DNA of 11,914 nucleotides from Thioalkalivibrio sp. (GCA_003553165.1 PUOZ01000341.1:1-11914), one strand, 5' to 3'; shown: positions 1-7,923, counted from the stretch's first letter. Translations and numbers: made by a program. Notes: a model not told the origin generated them from the letters alone.

Positions 1-1056
1 CAGACCGTACTCGCGCCGGTGGTGATTCTGGCCACCGGCGGCGCGAGCAAGGTCTACCTGTACAGTTCCAATCCCGACGGCGCGACGGGAGACGGCATCG
101 CGATGGCCTGGCGGGCCGGGTGCCGGGTCGCGAACATGGAATTCATGCAGTTCCATCCGACCTGCCTGTTCCATCCCCAGGCCAAGTCCTTCCTGATCTC
201 TGAAGCGGTGCGCGGCGAGGGCGGCCGACTTCTCCTGCCCGACGGCAGCCGGTTCATGCAGCACTTCGATCGCCGCGGCGAACTGGCTCCGAGAGACATC
301 GTCGCTCGGGCGATCGACCACGAGATGAAACGGCTGGGCCTCGATTGCGTCTTCCTCGACATCAGCCACCGAAGCCCCGAGTTCGTGCGCGAACACTTCC
401 CGATGATCCACCAGCGCTGCCTGGAATACGGCTTCGACATGACCCGGGAACCGCTGCCCGTTGTCCCGGCGGCCCACTACACCTGCGGCGGCGTGGTGGT
501 CAACGCGGATGGACAGACGGACCTGCCAGGACTTTATGCGGCCGGCGAGGTCTCCTACACCGGCCTGCACGGCGCCAACAGGATGGCAAGCAACTCGCTG
601 CTGGAATGCCTTGTGTACGCCCGGTCGGCGGCCGATCACATTCTTTCCGATCCCGACCCGCTGGCGCCCGCGGATCTGCCGCGACCACCCAACTGGGACG
701 AGTCGCGGGTAACCGACTCCGATGAGGAGGTGGTCGTCTCGCACAACTGGGACGAACTGCGCCGCCTGATGTGGGACTACGTGGGCATCGTGCGCACCCG
801 CGACCGCCTGCTGCGGGCCCAGCGGCGCATCCGGGTGCTGAAGGAAGAGGTCCATGAGCACTACGCCCACTATCGAATCACACCGGACCTGATCGAATTA
901 CGCAACCTGGTGGTGGTGGCCGACATCATCGTGCAAAGCGCGCTGGAACGACGCGAGAGCCGCGGCCTTCACTTCATTCGTGACTTCCCGGAGCGCGATG
1001 CAACGCTGGACTCGAAGCCGACGATATTGACACCACCCGCGCTGCCCGACGCATGA
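1..1056 (+). CDS. nadB: L-aspartate oxidase, 5'-truncated by the window edge
   Basis: NadB oxidises L-aspartate to iminoaspartate with FAD, the first step of bacterial de novo NAD synthesis; NadA then makes quinolinate in the cytoplasm. The visible 351 residues correspond to roughly the last two thirds of the usual ~540-residue protein. The N-terminal FAD dinucleotide motif and the start codon lie left of the window, and the frame is open from base 1. Family signatures are clear and close to E. coli Nad[32 protein letters not shown], the PAAHYTCGG block, [26 protein letters not shown], and the C-terminal helical region with WDYVGIVR and ESRGLHF. It converges on orn with a 33-base gap. I see no frameshift or missing motif in the visible part. 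Identification is secure; only the N-terminus is unknown. Confidence 0.97.
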   Translation, partial: QTVLAPVVILATGGASKVYLYSSNPDGATGDGIAMAWRAGCRVANMEFMQFHPTCLFHPQAKSFLISEAVRGEGGRLLLPDGSRFMQHFDRRGELAPRDIVARAIDHEMKRLGLDCVFLDISHRSPEFVREHFPMIHQRCLEYGFDMTREPLPVVPAAHYTCGGVVVNADGQTDLPGLYAAGEVSYTGLHGANRMASNSLLECLVYARSAADHILSDPDPLAPADLPRPPNWDESRVTDSDEEVVVSHNWDELRRLMWDYVGIVRTRDRLLRAQRRIRVLKEEVHEHYAHYRITPDLIELRNLVVVADIIVQSALERRESRGLHFIRDFPERDATLDSKPTILTPPALPDA

Positions 1057-1089
1057 TCGCGATCCGGCAACGGCGTCCCGGCGCCGATT

Positions 1090-1653
1090 TCAAACGACCT
1101 TGGCAGCCGGCATGCGGATGAAGTGTTCCCGGTAATGACGCAGTTCTTCGATGGAGTCGCGGATGTCCTGCAGCGCCTGGTGGGTGGCGTCCTTCTTCGA
1201 CGACGCGAGCACATCCGGCGCCCAGCGCCTCGCCAGTTCCTTGAGCGTGCTGACGTCGAGGTTGCGGTAATGGAAGTAGGATTCCAGATCCGGCATGCAG
1301 CGGGCCAAAAAACGCCGATCCTGGCAGATCGAGTTGCCACACATGGGAGACGCGTTCCGTGGCACCCACCGCTTCAGGAAATCCAGCGTGGCCTGCTCGG
1401 CAGCGATCTCGTCGTGTACGCTGTCGCGCACACGCTGGAGGAGCCCGGAGGCGCCATGCGTCCGCCGGTTCCAGTCGTCGAGGCGGGCCAGCACGGATTC
1501 CGCCTGCCGCACCGCGATCACCGGTCCCTCTGCGAGCAAATTGAGGTCTTTGTCGGTCACAATGGTAGCGACCTCGATAATGAGGTCCGACTGGGGGTCC
1601 AGGCCGGTCATCTCGAGATCGATCCAGATCAGGTTGTCGGCATTCTGGCCCAT
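1090..1653 (-). CDS. orn: oligoribonuclease (DEDDh 3'-5' exoribonuclease)
   Basis: Orn degrades the shortest RNA fragments, including pGpG from c-di-GMP turnover, to mononucleotides in the cytoplasm. The protein is 187 residues, the normal family length. The catalytic residues fall at the same numbers as in E. coli Orn: D12 and E14 in [11 protein letters not shown]112 in GNSICQD, H158 and D163 in THQALQDI. The reading frame extends 11 codons further upstream, but the start at 1653 is preferred because AAGGAG (minus strand, 1659-1664) lies 5 bases before this ATG and the protein then begins like its homologues. It is divergent from the cytochrome gene at 1740. orn next to rsgA is a familiar enterobacterial neighbourhood; here two extra genes separate them. 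Confidence 0.96.
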   Translation of the reverse strand: MGQNADNLIWIDLEMTGLDPQSDLIIEVATIVTDKDLNLLAEGPVIAVRQAESVLARLDDWNRRTHGASGLLQRVRDSVHDEIAAEQATLDFLKRWVPRNASPMCGNSICQDRRFLARCMPDLESYFHYRNLDVSTLKELARRWAPDVLASSKKDATHQALQDIRDSIEELRHYREHFIRMPAAKVV

Positions 1654-1739
1654 GCGGTCTCCTTGCGCTGGCCGCCAGTCTATCATCCACAGCCGAATCC
1701 GCGACCGGACTCGGCATCACCACAGAACAGGAGAGAATC
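1654..1739. promoter_or_regulatory. divergent intergenic region between orn and the cytochrome gene
   Basis: These 86 bases must hold the promoters of both divergent genes. The ribosome binding sites are clear: AAGGAG for orn on the minus strand at 1659-1664, and AGGAGA at 1729-1734 for the cytochrome gene. TATCAT at 1681-1686 is a possible plus-strand -10 element, but there is no good -35 hexamer at the right distance, so the promoter itself is only a suggestion. Confidence 0.3.
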
Positions 1740-2021
1740 ATGCGTCAGATCGGAACAGCCATCGGTACCCTGCTCTTCGTCGCCACCTTCGGCAGTGCGG
1801 TCCAGGCGGGCGATGCCGCCGCGGGCAAGACCCTGCACGATTTCAACTGCCTCAGCTGCCATGGGACCGAGGCCTACACGCGCGACGACCGGATGATCCA
1901 CTCGATGGACTCCCTGATCACCCAGGTGAACCGCTGCAACGTCAGCCTCGGCACCGGCTGGTTCGACGACGAGGTCGAATCGGTCGCCACCTATCTCAAC
2001 GAGAACTACTACAAATTCTGA
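1740..2021 (+). CDS. small secreted monoheme c-type cytochrome
   Basis: A 93-residue precursor with a typical Sec signal peptide: MRQ, a hydrophobic stretch at residues 5-20, and a probable cut after VQA at residue 23. That leaves a periplasmic protein of about 70 residues. CLSCH at residues 37-41 is a canonical CxxCH covalent heme site, so this is an electron carrier or heme subunit. The usual class I layout, with a Met ligand well towards the C-terminus, is not obvious. The only mature methionines are M52 and M56, and there is one extra cysteine, C66, in VNRCN. The C-terminal helix WFDDEVESVATYLNENYYKF fits a cytochrome c fold. Start: ATG with AGGAGA 5 bases upstream. The next gene begins 17 bases after the stop, so the two are probably co-transcribed. 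Partner and pathway are unknown. Confidence 0.85.
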   Translation: MRQIGTAIGTLLFVATFGSAVQAGDAAAGKTLHDFNCLSCHGTEAYTRDDRMIHSMDSLITQVNRCNVSLGTGWFDDEVESVATYLNENYYKF

Positions 2022-2038
2022 CCGCGGGAGGGCAGGCC

Positions 2039-2374
2039 ATGAGCGACCTGAAGAACCTGCACTGCCAGGCACCGGAGGGCTTGCCGGGACCGATGTCCCG
2101 GGCCGAGTGCGAGGAGATGCTGAAGCAGCTTGATGCGGACTGGAATCTGGACGCCGAAGCGCACCGGATCTCGCGCCGCCTGGAATTCGCGAATTTCCAC
2201 GAGACCATGTCCTTCGTCAACGCGGTCGCCTGGGTCGCGAACCGCGAGGATCATCATCCCGATCTGGAGGTCTCATACGGCCATTGTGTCGTCCGGTTCT
2301 CGACCCATGCGGTTGGCGGGCTCAGCCAGAACGATTTCATCTGCGCCGCGCGCGTCGATGCGCTGTTCGACTGA
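2039..2374 (+). CDS. phhB: pterin-4a-carbinolamine dehydratase (4a-hydroxytetrahydrobiopterin dehydratase)
   Basis: The 111-residue protein belongs to the PCD/DCoH family, which dehydrates 4a-hydroxytetrahydropterin to the quinonoid dihydropterin and so recycles the pterin cofactor of aromatic amino acid hydroxylases. Visible signatures: EFANFHETMSFVNAVAWVAN, the active-site E-D-H72-H73-P, then STH at residue 90 and the end block with D99, with the spacing expected of catalytically competent PCDs. Start: ATG at 2039 behind the GGGAGG stretch that begins near 2024, chosen because it restores the family N-terminus; the frame itself is open far upstream. It follows the cytochrome stop by 17 bases. 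No phenylalanine hydroxylase gene is visible here. In bacteria lacking one, other roles such as molybdopterin metabolism have been proposed, so the biological role is open although the family call is firm. Confidence 0.93.
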   Translation: MSDLKNLHCQAPEGLPGPMSRAECEEMLKQLDADWNLDAEAHRISRRLEFANFHETMSFVNAVAWVANREDHHPDLEVSYGHCVVRFSTHAVGGLSQNDFICAARVDALFD

Positions 2375-2439
2375 CCTGCTCCGTAGCGGCGACGGGCAGT
2401 TCGTGCTGAGCGGGTTCGGGCCGCAGCAGCGCAGGCACC

Positions 2440-2458
2440 GGGGCGGCCAGTCCGCCCC
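2440..2458. other. inverted repeat between the dehydratase gene and rsgA
   Basis: GGGGCGG, a 5-base loop, then CCGCCCC: a perfect 7-bp stem starting 65 bases after the dehydratase stop. No T-run follows, so it is not a standard intrinsic terminator. It could shape the 3' end of the cytochrome-dehydratase transcript. The rest of the 155-base gap (2375-2529) shows nothing further. Confidence 0.35.
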
Positions 2459-2529
2459 ACGGACGCTCGGGGCATGAGGGCCGCCGAAGCCCGCTCGGCC
2501 CTCTCCCTCCCTGCAGGGACGCTTCCAGA

Positions 2530-3429
2530 ATGATCACCTTGCGCTGCCGGGTGGTTGCACGCTTTGGCAGCGAAGTCGACGTGTTGCCGCCGACTGGAGG
2601 AATCCTGCGCGCTCACCTTCGGCGCAAGTTCGACGACGTCGTCTGCGGGGACGTGGTGCTCGTCGAACCCGGGGAGCGGATCGTCACCAGCCGCGAGCGA
2701 CGGATCAACCACCTGGGCCGCCGCGACGGCTTCAACCGCCATCGGATCATAGCCGCCAATATCGACCGGGTGTGGATCGTGATCGCGCCCCGACCGGAAA
2801 TTCCGCATCTGCTCATCGATCGCTTTCTGGTGGGCATCTTCAATCTGCCGGCCAGCGCTGCAGTCGTCATCAACAAGTACGACCTGGTGGATGCGGTCAC
2901 CGCCAAATCACTGGAGACAAGCCTTGCCGGCTACCGGCACCTCGACCTGCCGGTGCTGCAGGTCAGCGCCAACACGGCATTCGGCATGGAGCAGTTCCGG
3001 GACGCCGCTGCGGGTGGCAGCAACATCCTGGTCGGCCAGTCGGGGGTCGGGAAATCGTCCCTGATCCAGGCGATGCTTCCGGAACAGATTCTCAGGGTCG
3101 GCGCGGTGGGGCACAGTGGCGAGGGTCGTCATACCACCACGACCGCGCGCTGGTACCCTTTCGCAGACGGGGGCGCCTGGATCGACTCACCGGGCGTGCG
3201 CGACTTCACGCCAGAGATCACCAGCATCGATGAACTGCTCAGGGGATTTCCGGACCTTGCGGACATTGCCGACGGATGCCGGTTCCGCAATTGCACGCAC
3301 CGCTCTGAACCGGGCTGCGCGGTACGCCAGGCGGTGGCCCAAGGCATGTTGCCGGAAGCACGTCTCAAGGCCTGGTTGGAGTTGCTGCAGGACCTGAGCA
3401 GCAGCCCGACCGGCCGCCGAGAAACGTGA
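2530..3429 (+). CDS. rsgA: ribosome small-subunit biogenesis GTPase RsgA (YjeQ), circularly permuted
   Basis: RsgA is a 30S-dependent GTPase that helps late maturation of the small ribosomal subunit. The GTPase motifs are in the permuted order typical of the family: G4 NKYD at 115-118, then G1 GQSGVGKSS at 169-177, the TTT switch around 201-204, and G3 DSPG at 219-222. The N-terminus is an OB-like domain (about 1-70). The C-terminal zinc site is C250, C255, H257 and C263. At 299 residues it is shorter than E. coli RsgA (~350), mainly because the basic N-terminal extension is missing. The frame is open back to 2410 but holds no ATG, GTG or TTG before 2530, so this ATG is the only reasonable start. 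Its ribosome binding site is weak (AGGGA about 10 bases upstream). Confidence 0.96.
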   Translation: MITLRCRVVARFGSEVDVLPPTGGILRAHLRRKFDDVVCGDVVLVEPGERIVTSRERRINHLGRRDGFNRHRIIAANIDRVWIVIAPRPEIPHLLIDRFLVGIFNLPASAAVVINKYDLVDAVTAKSLETSLAGYRHLDLPVLQVSANTAFGMEQFRDAAAGGSNILVGQSGVGKSSLIQAMLPEQILRVGAVGHSGEGRHTTTTARWYPFADGGAWIDSPGVRDFTPEITSIDELLRGFPDLADIADGCRFRNCTHRSEPGCAVRQAVAQGMLPEARLKAWLELLQDLSSSPTGRRET

Positions 3430-3476
3430 CGTGAGAGTTGCGGCCGCGCCCGCCGCTACGCCCTCGCTGATGGAGT

Positions 3477-3494
3477 GCGGGAGCTTGCTCCCGC
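3477..3494. repeat. REP-like palindrome downstream of rsgA
   Basis: GCGGGAGC, TT, GCTCCCGC: a perfect 8-bp inverted repeat 48 bases after the rsgA stop, in a context (TGCGGGAGCTTGCTCCCGC then TATTCGG) that resembles extragenic palindromic repeats of gammaproteobacteria. It has no T-run. It lies between the 3' ends of the convergent rsgA and outer-membrane protein genes, where REPs are often found. It could protect or terminate either transcript. Only one copy is in the window. Confidence 0.5.
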
Positions 3495-3620
3495 TATTCG
3501 GCGTCGGGGATGACCCAGCCCCCCAAAACGGCGGCATAGGCGCTGATGCTTTCATCGTTCGGGGTGGCGCGGCGCTCCGAGGCCATGACAGTTAGTGGAC
3601 CATGCGCGCGTCGCGATCGA

Positions 3621-4370
3621 TCAGAAGTTCAGCCCCATCTCGAAACCGACCACGGATTCACTGGCGCCGACGCCACCCTGAAAGTCCAGGCCTTCGCTCA
3701 GCCAATCGCGGGATCCGCTGACGCCGTAATCGTCATAAAAGAGACTGACCGACACCTCGGTCTGGTTGCTGAAGCGCAGCCGGCTGTCCAGGCTCAGATA
3801 GCCGGCGCTGCGGGCCGTATCGCCCCGATGACCATAGAACGCGGACCCTGCATCGGCATCACCCAGTACCGGGTACCGCACACCCACCCGCACCCGGCTG
3901 CGAAGATTGCCGGATTCGAAGGTCGGGCCGGTACTTAAATCGGTGATCATGAAACTGCTGCGGATGCCCCCCGCGTCCAGATCCAGAAGCTGACCGCCGC
4001 CGGACGAATGCAGGCCGAGGCCGAAGTCGACTCCGTAGCCAAAGCCGCTGCTGCCGAAACGCTGAATGAATCCGCCACTGGTCTCCAGCGCACGCTCTGC
4101 AGAACCCGGCTCGACCAGCGACGGCAGATGTGTGGACCGCACATCGACATTGAATTCCCGGCTTCTGTGCATGTCGTTGCGGAAGCCCGGACGCAGACGT
4201 TCGGCTCCGGAGAACGCGTCCAGCGTGGACAACGCGTCCTGACCGGGCGTGTAAGAGAGTTCGTAGATGGAACGCGTATCCGCGTGCAACGGGAGCGCGA
4301 AAAGGGCGAGCGGAAGCGCCGCCAGGCCCAGGCGCCGGGCACTTCGGACTGCAGCTGCACACGCGTTCAT
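3621..4370 (-). CDS. unrecognised outer-membrane beta-barrel-like protein
   Basis: I do not recognise a named family. The 249-residue product starts with a clear Sec signal peptide (basic MNACAAAVRSARR, hydrophobic LGLAALPLALFALP, probable cut after LHA at residue 30). The mature part consists of alternating polar/hydrophobic stretches, rich in Gly and Ser, such as SGFGYGVDFGLGLH, RSRVRVGVRYPVLG, YLSLDSRLRF and QTEVSVSLFYDDYG. It ends in FEMGLNF with a terminal aromatic residue, the classic recognition signal for BAM-dependent outer membrane proteins. There are no cysteines in the mature part. The frame is open 64 codons further upstream through hinT, but ATG 4370 is chosen because the signal peptide begins there; no strong ribosome binding site precedes it. 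It follows hinT on the same strand, with an AT-rich inverted repeat between them. A porin-like or surface assembly role is possible but unproven. Confidence 0.7.
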   Translation of the reverse strand: MNACAAAVRSARRLGLAALPLALFALPLHADTRSIYELSYTPGQDALSTLDAFSGAERLRPGFRNDMHRSREFNVDVRSTHLPSLVEPGSAERALETSGGFIQRFGSSGFGYGVDFGLGLHSSGGGQLLDLDAGGIRSSFMITDLSTGPTFESGNLRSRVRVGVRYPVLGDADAGSAFYGHRGDTARSAGYLSLDSRLRFSNQTEVSVSLFYDDYGVSGSRDWLSEGLDFQGGVGASESVVGFEMGLNF

Positions 4371-4420
4371 TGCCGTTGTCTCACTCTCTCGGGAGTGCTC
4401 CCCCCGAATCCCATGCGTTA

Positions 4421-4443
4421 GATATAAAAAGTATAGTACTTTT
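4421..4443 (-). promoter_or_regulatory. AT-rich inverted repeat and possible promoter of the outer-membrane protein gene
   Basis: AAAAGTA, TAG, TACTTTT (4427-4443) is a perfect 7-bp inverted repeat that starts one base after the hinT stop, in an otherwise GC-rich sequence. On the minus strand it contains TATACT (4430-4435) and is followed by TATATC (4421-4426), either of which could be a -10 element for the downstream gene. No convincing -35 is present. The T-rich end could alternatively help terminate hinT transcription. The role is undecided. Confidence 0.4.
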
Positions 4444-4444
4444 C

Positions 4445-4789
4445 TTAGCCTGGTGGCCAGGAAAGCGAGCGCCCGCCAAGCACGTGCAAGTGGATATGGT
4501 ACACCGATTGCCCACCGTCCTCGTTGCAGTTCATCACGGTGCGATAGCCCTTTTCCGCGCACCCCAGCAGACGGGCGACCTCCGCGCCCGCGAGCATCAG
4601 TTCTCCGAGCAATCCACGCTCCTCCTCCGTGGCAGCGTCCAGCGTGGCGATATGCCGGCGCGGAATCACCAGTGCGTGCTGCGGAGCCGCGGGGTTCAGA
4701 TCATGGAAGGCCACGACATTCTCCGTCTCCAGGATGATTTTTGCGGGGATTTCCCCGGCAGCGATCCGGCAGAAAATGCAGTCCGTCAT
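4445..4789 (-). CDS. hinT: HIT-family purine nucleoside phosphoramidase (HinT-like)
   Basis: HinT proteins hydrolyse adenosine phosphoramidates and aminoacyl-AMP in the cytoplasm. The 114-residue length is normal. The signature histidine triad is at residues 98-102 (YHIHLHVLGG), preceded by NCNEDGGQSV, and the N-terminal CIFCRI gives C4 and C7, which with H46 can form the zinc site of many bacterial HIT proteins. Start: ATG at 4789 with a strong AAGGAGG (minus strand, 4796-4802) 6 bases upstream. It sits 45 bases downstream of recR on the same strand and may be read from the dnaX-ybaB-recR transcript. Confidence 0.94.
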   Translation of the reverse strand: MTDCIFCRIAAGEIPAKIILETENVVAFHDLNPAAPQHALVIPRRHIATLDAATEEERGLLGELMLAGAEVARLLGCAEKGYRTVMNCNEDGGQSVYHIHLHVLGGRSLSWPPG

Positions 4790-4834
4790 GTCATTCCTCC
4801 TTCAGGTGTGTGTCACGGCGAGACCCCGATGGCA

Positions 4835-5425
4835 TCAATAATCGCGCCGCCCGGAAAGGGCGTGGGTCAGGGTGCCGGCGTCCAGATACTCCAGCTCACC
4901 GCCGGCCGGCACGCCCTGGGCGATACGCGTCGCACGCACGCCATGGCGGGCCGCCATTTCGGCGATGTAGTGTGCAGTCACCTCGCCCTCCACCGAGGCG
5001 TTGGTCGCCAGGATCAGCTCGCGGACCGGGTCATCGCGCAGCCTGGCCTCCAGTCTGTCGAGCCCCAGCTCCTCGGGCCCGATGCCGTCAAGCGGGGAGA
5101 GGCGGCCCAGCAGTACGTGGAACCGCCCGCGGAAATCGGTCGCAGCCTCGATCGCCAGCACGTCCCCCGGTGTCTCGACCACGCAGACGACACCGGCGTC
5201 GCGTTCCGGATCCAGGCAACGCGAACAAGTGACCGCCGCCGTCAGGGTCCGGCACACCGCGCAATGACCGATCGTCTCGGCAGCCACCTCCAGCGCGCGC
5301 GCCAGGCGCCTGGCCCCGGCACGGTCGCGTTCCAGCAGATGCAGCGCCATGCGCCGTGCGGACTTGTTGCCCACGCCGGGCAGGCAGCGCAGAGCCGCAA
5401 TCAACTCGTCGAGGGCTGCCTCCAT
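4835..5425 (-). CDS. recR: recombination mediator RecR
   Basis: RecR acts with RecO (and RecF) to load RecA on SSB-coated single-stranded DNA in gap repair. The 196-residue protein has the expected domain order: helix-hairpin-helix [17 protein letters not shown] (15-31), four-cysteine zinc finger C55, C58, C67, C70, the Toprim domain beginning [14 protein letters not shown] (80-93) and continuing through [15 protein letters not shown] and [13 protein letters not shown], and the C-terminal segment [24 protein letters not shown]. Start: ATG at 5425 with GGAAG about 8 bases upstream. It lies 31 bases after ybaB, in the conserved dnaX-ybaB-recR order. Confidence 0.97.
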   Translation of the reverse strand: MEAALDELIAALRCLPGVGNKSARRMALHLLERDRAGARRLARALEVAAETIGHCAVCRTLTAAVTCSRCLDPERDAGVVCVVETPGDVLAIEAATDFRGRFHVLLGRLSPLDGIGPEELGLDRLEARLRDDPVRELILATNASVEGEVTAHYIAEMAARHGVRATRIAQGVPAGGELEYLDAGTLTHALSGRRDY

Positions 5426-5456
5426 CGGCCGCTTCCGGCAGAAACGTCGACGGGAA

Positions 5457-5783
5457 TCAGAAAGGCAGCTTCATGCCCGCGGGCAACCCCATGCCCGCTG
5501 TCAGCCCGGCCATCCGCTCCTGGGTTGCGGCTTCGGCCTTGTGCACCGCGTCATTCACCGCCGCAGCAACGAGGTCCTCGATCATGTCGCGGTCGTCCTC
5601 GAACAGGCTAGGATCGATACTCACCCTGCGCACTTCGTGCTTGCCGGTCATGATCACCTGCACGAGGCCGCCGCCGGCCTGACCCTCGATCTCCATGTTG
5701 GCCAGCTCGGCCTGCACCTTCTGCATGTCTTCCTGCATCTTCTGGGCCTGTTTCATCAGACCACCCAAACCACCCTTCATCAT
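5457..5783 (-). CDS. ybaB: nucleoid-associated protein, YbaB/EbfC family
   Basis: YbaB/EbfC proteins are small dimeric DNA-binding proteins associated with the nucleoid. The 108-residue product begins [21 protein letters not shown], a heptad-like helical region, followed by [20 protein letters not shown] and the C-terminal [15 protein letters not shown], all family-typical. The frame continues upstream to an ATG at 5858 directly after the dnaX stop, but the internal start is chosen because AGGAG lies 9 bases before it and homologues begin there. ATGs at 5789 and 5780 are close alternatives. The gap to the dnaX stop is then 75 bases. Confidence 0.93.
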   Translation of the reverse strand: MMKGGLGGLMKQAQKMQEDMQKVQAELANMEIEGQAGGGLVQVIMTGKHEVRRVSIDPSLFEDDRDMIEDLVAAAVNDAVHKAEAATQERMAGLTAGMGLPAGMKLPF

Positions 5784-5858
5784 GTCCATACACTCCTGGT
5801 CAATCGCCTGGCTGTTGCTGAAATCGTGCCGTCGCGGGTGCCGCTCAGTGGCCGCCAT

Positions 5859-7640
5859 TCACGGCCGGAGGCCACTGTCCTCTCCGGCAGAATCGGCCTC
5901 ATCCCGGAGATGTACCCGGGACACCTCGGCACCGAAGGTTTCGCGCAGTGCGGCGATCACCGGATCGGAACGCGCTTCCGACTCTGCCTTAGCCTGACGC
6001 TCCGCCGCGTCCGCTGCAAGCCGCGCCGCCGGGGTACTCGTCGAGGGCGTGGCCTGATCACGAAGCTCGAGTCGAACCTGGCCGCCGAGGGTCTTTCCCA
6101 GGGCCTCCGCGAGCCGCCCGCGACTTCTCTCGGTGCACAGCATTCGGTGCGCGGGTTGCACCGCGATCACTACCCGTTCGGCATCGTATTCCAGCAGGTC
6201 GGCGTGCAGGGCGAACTCGCGCACCGGCCCTGCCTGCAGTGAATGCGCGAAGGCGTGCCAGTCCAACGGCCTCGGCTCGGCAACGCGGTGCACAGGGGGC
6301 CTCGCCGGCTCGGATGCGTCGACCCGCCTGGATACGGGAACCGGTTCGGGCGCCGCAACCGGCTCGGGCAAGGGGCGCGCCGGCCCGGCCGGGACCGCGG
6401 GGCTCGCCCGCCTGCGGGGCGGTGTCGGTTCCCGGCTCGAAGCCCGTACACCATCGGCAGTGGCAGTAACGCGAATCGGGCTCTGGCCCCGTTTTCCGAA
6501 ACCCTCGGCACCACGGCCGTCCTGCTCGCCTGGTGGTGGTTCCGGGCGAAAGGCCAGGATGCGCAGCAAGGTCATCTCGACGCCGATCCGCGGATCCGGC
6601 GCATGCGAAAGGTCGCGGCGGCCATGCAGCAGGATCTGGTAGGCAAGCTGTACGTCTTCGGGAGCCTGTTGCCGCGCGCTGTCGCGCTGCCAAGCCAGCA
6701 GGGGATCGGCAACGGGTTCGGCCTCGACCGTCGCGGAATCCAGCGCCATCGCCTGCTCCACCGCAACCCCGTGCACCAGGGTCGCCAATTCCTCCAGAAG
6801 GCGCGACCAATCCGGCGCCAGGGCGTCGAGTTCATTCAGGGTCTGCAGCAGACGCGCGCCCTGTCCGGCCCATGCGTTGTCCAGCAGTTCGCTCAGACGG
6901 GTCCGCGGCAGCAAACCGATCATGTCGCAGATATCCGCTTCCGTCAGGCCGGAGCCGCCGTAGGCGATCGCCTGGTCGGTCAGGCTGAGCGCATCGCGCA
7001 TGCTGCCTTCCGCCGCCTCGGCCAGGCGCAGCAATGCCCCCGGCTCGGCGGCGATACCCTCAGCCACGAGGACCCGGTCCAGATGTTCGGCAATCAGGGT
7101 CGTCGACATCGGTTTCAGATTGAACTGCAGGCACCGCGACAGCACCGTCACCGGAAGCTTTTGCGGATCGGTGGTCGCGAGCAGAAACTTCACGTGCGGT
7201 GGCGGCTCTTCGAGCGTCTTCAACAGGGCGTTGAAGCTCTTCTCCGAGAGCATGTGCACCTCGTCGATCAGGTAGACCTTGAAGCGCCCCGAGACGGGGG
7301 CGTACGAGACGTTGTCCAGGAGCTCCCGGGTGTCGTCGACGCGGGTGCGCGAGGCGGCGTCGACCTCGATCAGGTCGAGATGACGGCCGTCGGCGATCTC
7401 CCTGCAGGAGCGGCACTCGCCGCAGGGGGTCGCGGTGACGCCGGTCTCGCAGTTCAGGCAGCGCGCCAGGATTCGCGCCACCGTGGTCTTGCCGACACCG
7501 CGCGTACCGGAAAACAGGTAGGCATGATGCAGCCGATCGTTGGTCAGGGCATTCACCAGGGCGCGCACGACGTGCGGCTGACCGATCAGGTCCTCGAACC
7601 GGCCGGGACGCCATTTTCGGGCCAGCACCTGATGGCTCAT
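5859..7640 (-). CDS. dnaX: DNA polymerase III subunits gamma and tau (clamp loader ATPase)
   Basis: DnaX is the ATPase of the clamp loader that places the beta clamp on primed DNA; tau also bridges polymerase and helicase. Of 593 residues, the N-terminal part is a typical AAA+ module: Walker A GTRGVGKT (45-52), zinc cysteines C64, C73, C76 and C79, Walker B LIDEVHM (124-130), sensor 1 ATTDPQK (155-161) and arginine finger SRC (168-170). Domain III follows to about residue 365, then a Pro/Arg/Ala-rich linker (about 366-455) and a C-terminal tau-type domain (about 458-580) ending in DPVIAALRETFGAEV. Start: ATG at 7640 (MSHQVLARKWRP, the family start); the frame upstream of it overlaps the SRP RNA and is not coding. 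An A-rich slippery site like that of E. coli is absent, so a short gamma form is not indicated. Confidence 0.97.
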   Translation of the reverse strand: MSHQVLARKWRPGRFEDLIGQPHVVRALVNALTNDRLHHAYLFSGTRGVGKTTVARILARCLNCETGVTATPCGECRSCREIADGRHLDLIEVDAASRTRVDDTRELLDNVSYAPVSGRFKVYLIDEVHMLSEKSFNALLKTLEEPPPHVKFLLATTDPQKLPVTVLSRCLQFNLKPMSTTLIAEHLDRVLVAEGIAAEPGALLRLAEAAEGSMRDALSLTDQAIAYGGSGLTEADICDMIGLLPRTRLSELLDNAWAGQGARLLQTLNELDALAPDWSRLLEELATLVHGVAVEQAMALDSATVEAEPVADPLLAWQRDSARQQAPEDVQLAYQILLHGRRDLSHAPDPRIGVEMTLLRILAFRPEPPPGEQDGRGAEGFGKRGQSPIRVTATADGVRASSREPTPPRRRASPAVPAGPARPLPEPVAAPEPVPVSRRVDASEPARPPVHRVAEPRPLDWHAFAHSLQAGPVREFALHADLLEYDAERVVIAVQPAHRMLCTERSRGRLAEALGKTLGGQVRLELRDQATPSTSTPAARLAADAAERQAKAESEARSDPVIAALRETFGAEVSRVHLRDEADSAGEDSGLRP

Positions 7641-7688
7641 CGGCTTGTTGTCCTCGGTCTTCCCCGAAGGGGCTACGGCTGAAGGGGT
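7641..7688 (-). other. ffs-dnaX spacer with a short hairpin
   Basis: The 48 bases between the SRP RNA and the dnaX ATG hold a small CCCC-TTC-GGGG hairpin (plus coordinates 7662-7672) without a T-run, and GAGGA about 10 bases before the dnaX start. Transcription can probably pass from ffs into dnaX, so the hairpin may mark RNA processing more than termination. Confidence 0.35.
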
Positions 7689-7800
<112 letters not shown>

Positions 7801-7923
7801 ATAACGCAATGCCCGGATCACCAGGCGAACGCGAAAGCTTCCGGCTTTCCGGCACGCCCGTCAACCACGGCGTCCGATGCTGCGATCCGGATCCCGGCCA
7901 GAGCGAAGCGAAAAGGCCGCTAA

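Noticed and set aside
3494..3586. 30-residue minus-strand reading frame (MASERRATPNDESIS...) between rsgA and the outer-membrane protein gene
   Set aside because: It has no ribosome binding site, an isolated position, and a stop codon that falls at the REP-like palindrome; most likely chance.
3859..4362. Long alternative minus-strand frame overlapping the outer-membrane protein gene
   Set aside because: It lacks a signal peptide and strand pattern and is Arg/Pro-rich; the other frame has a signal peptide and a proper C-terminal Phe.
5784..5858. N-terminal extension of YbaB beginning right after the dnaX stop
   Set aside because: The extension is unlike homologues, and a good ribosome binding site lies just before the internal start.
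5859..7640. Programmed frameshift producing a short gamma form of DnaX
   Set aside because: The nearest run is GGAAAACGG (codons 382-384), only four A's and not in a proper slippery phase. Both alternative frames stay open for a long distance after it, so no short product would result.
6243..7682. 479-codon plus-strand frame opposite dnaX
   Set aside because: It is the antisense shadow of a clear dnaX gene, and GC-rich DNA commonly keeps such frames open.
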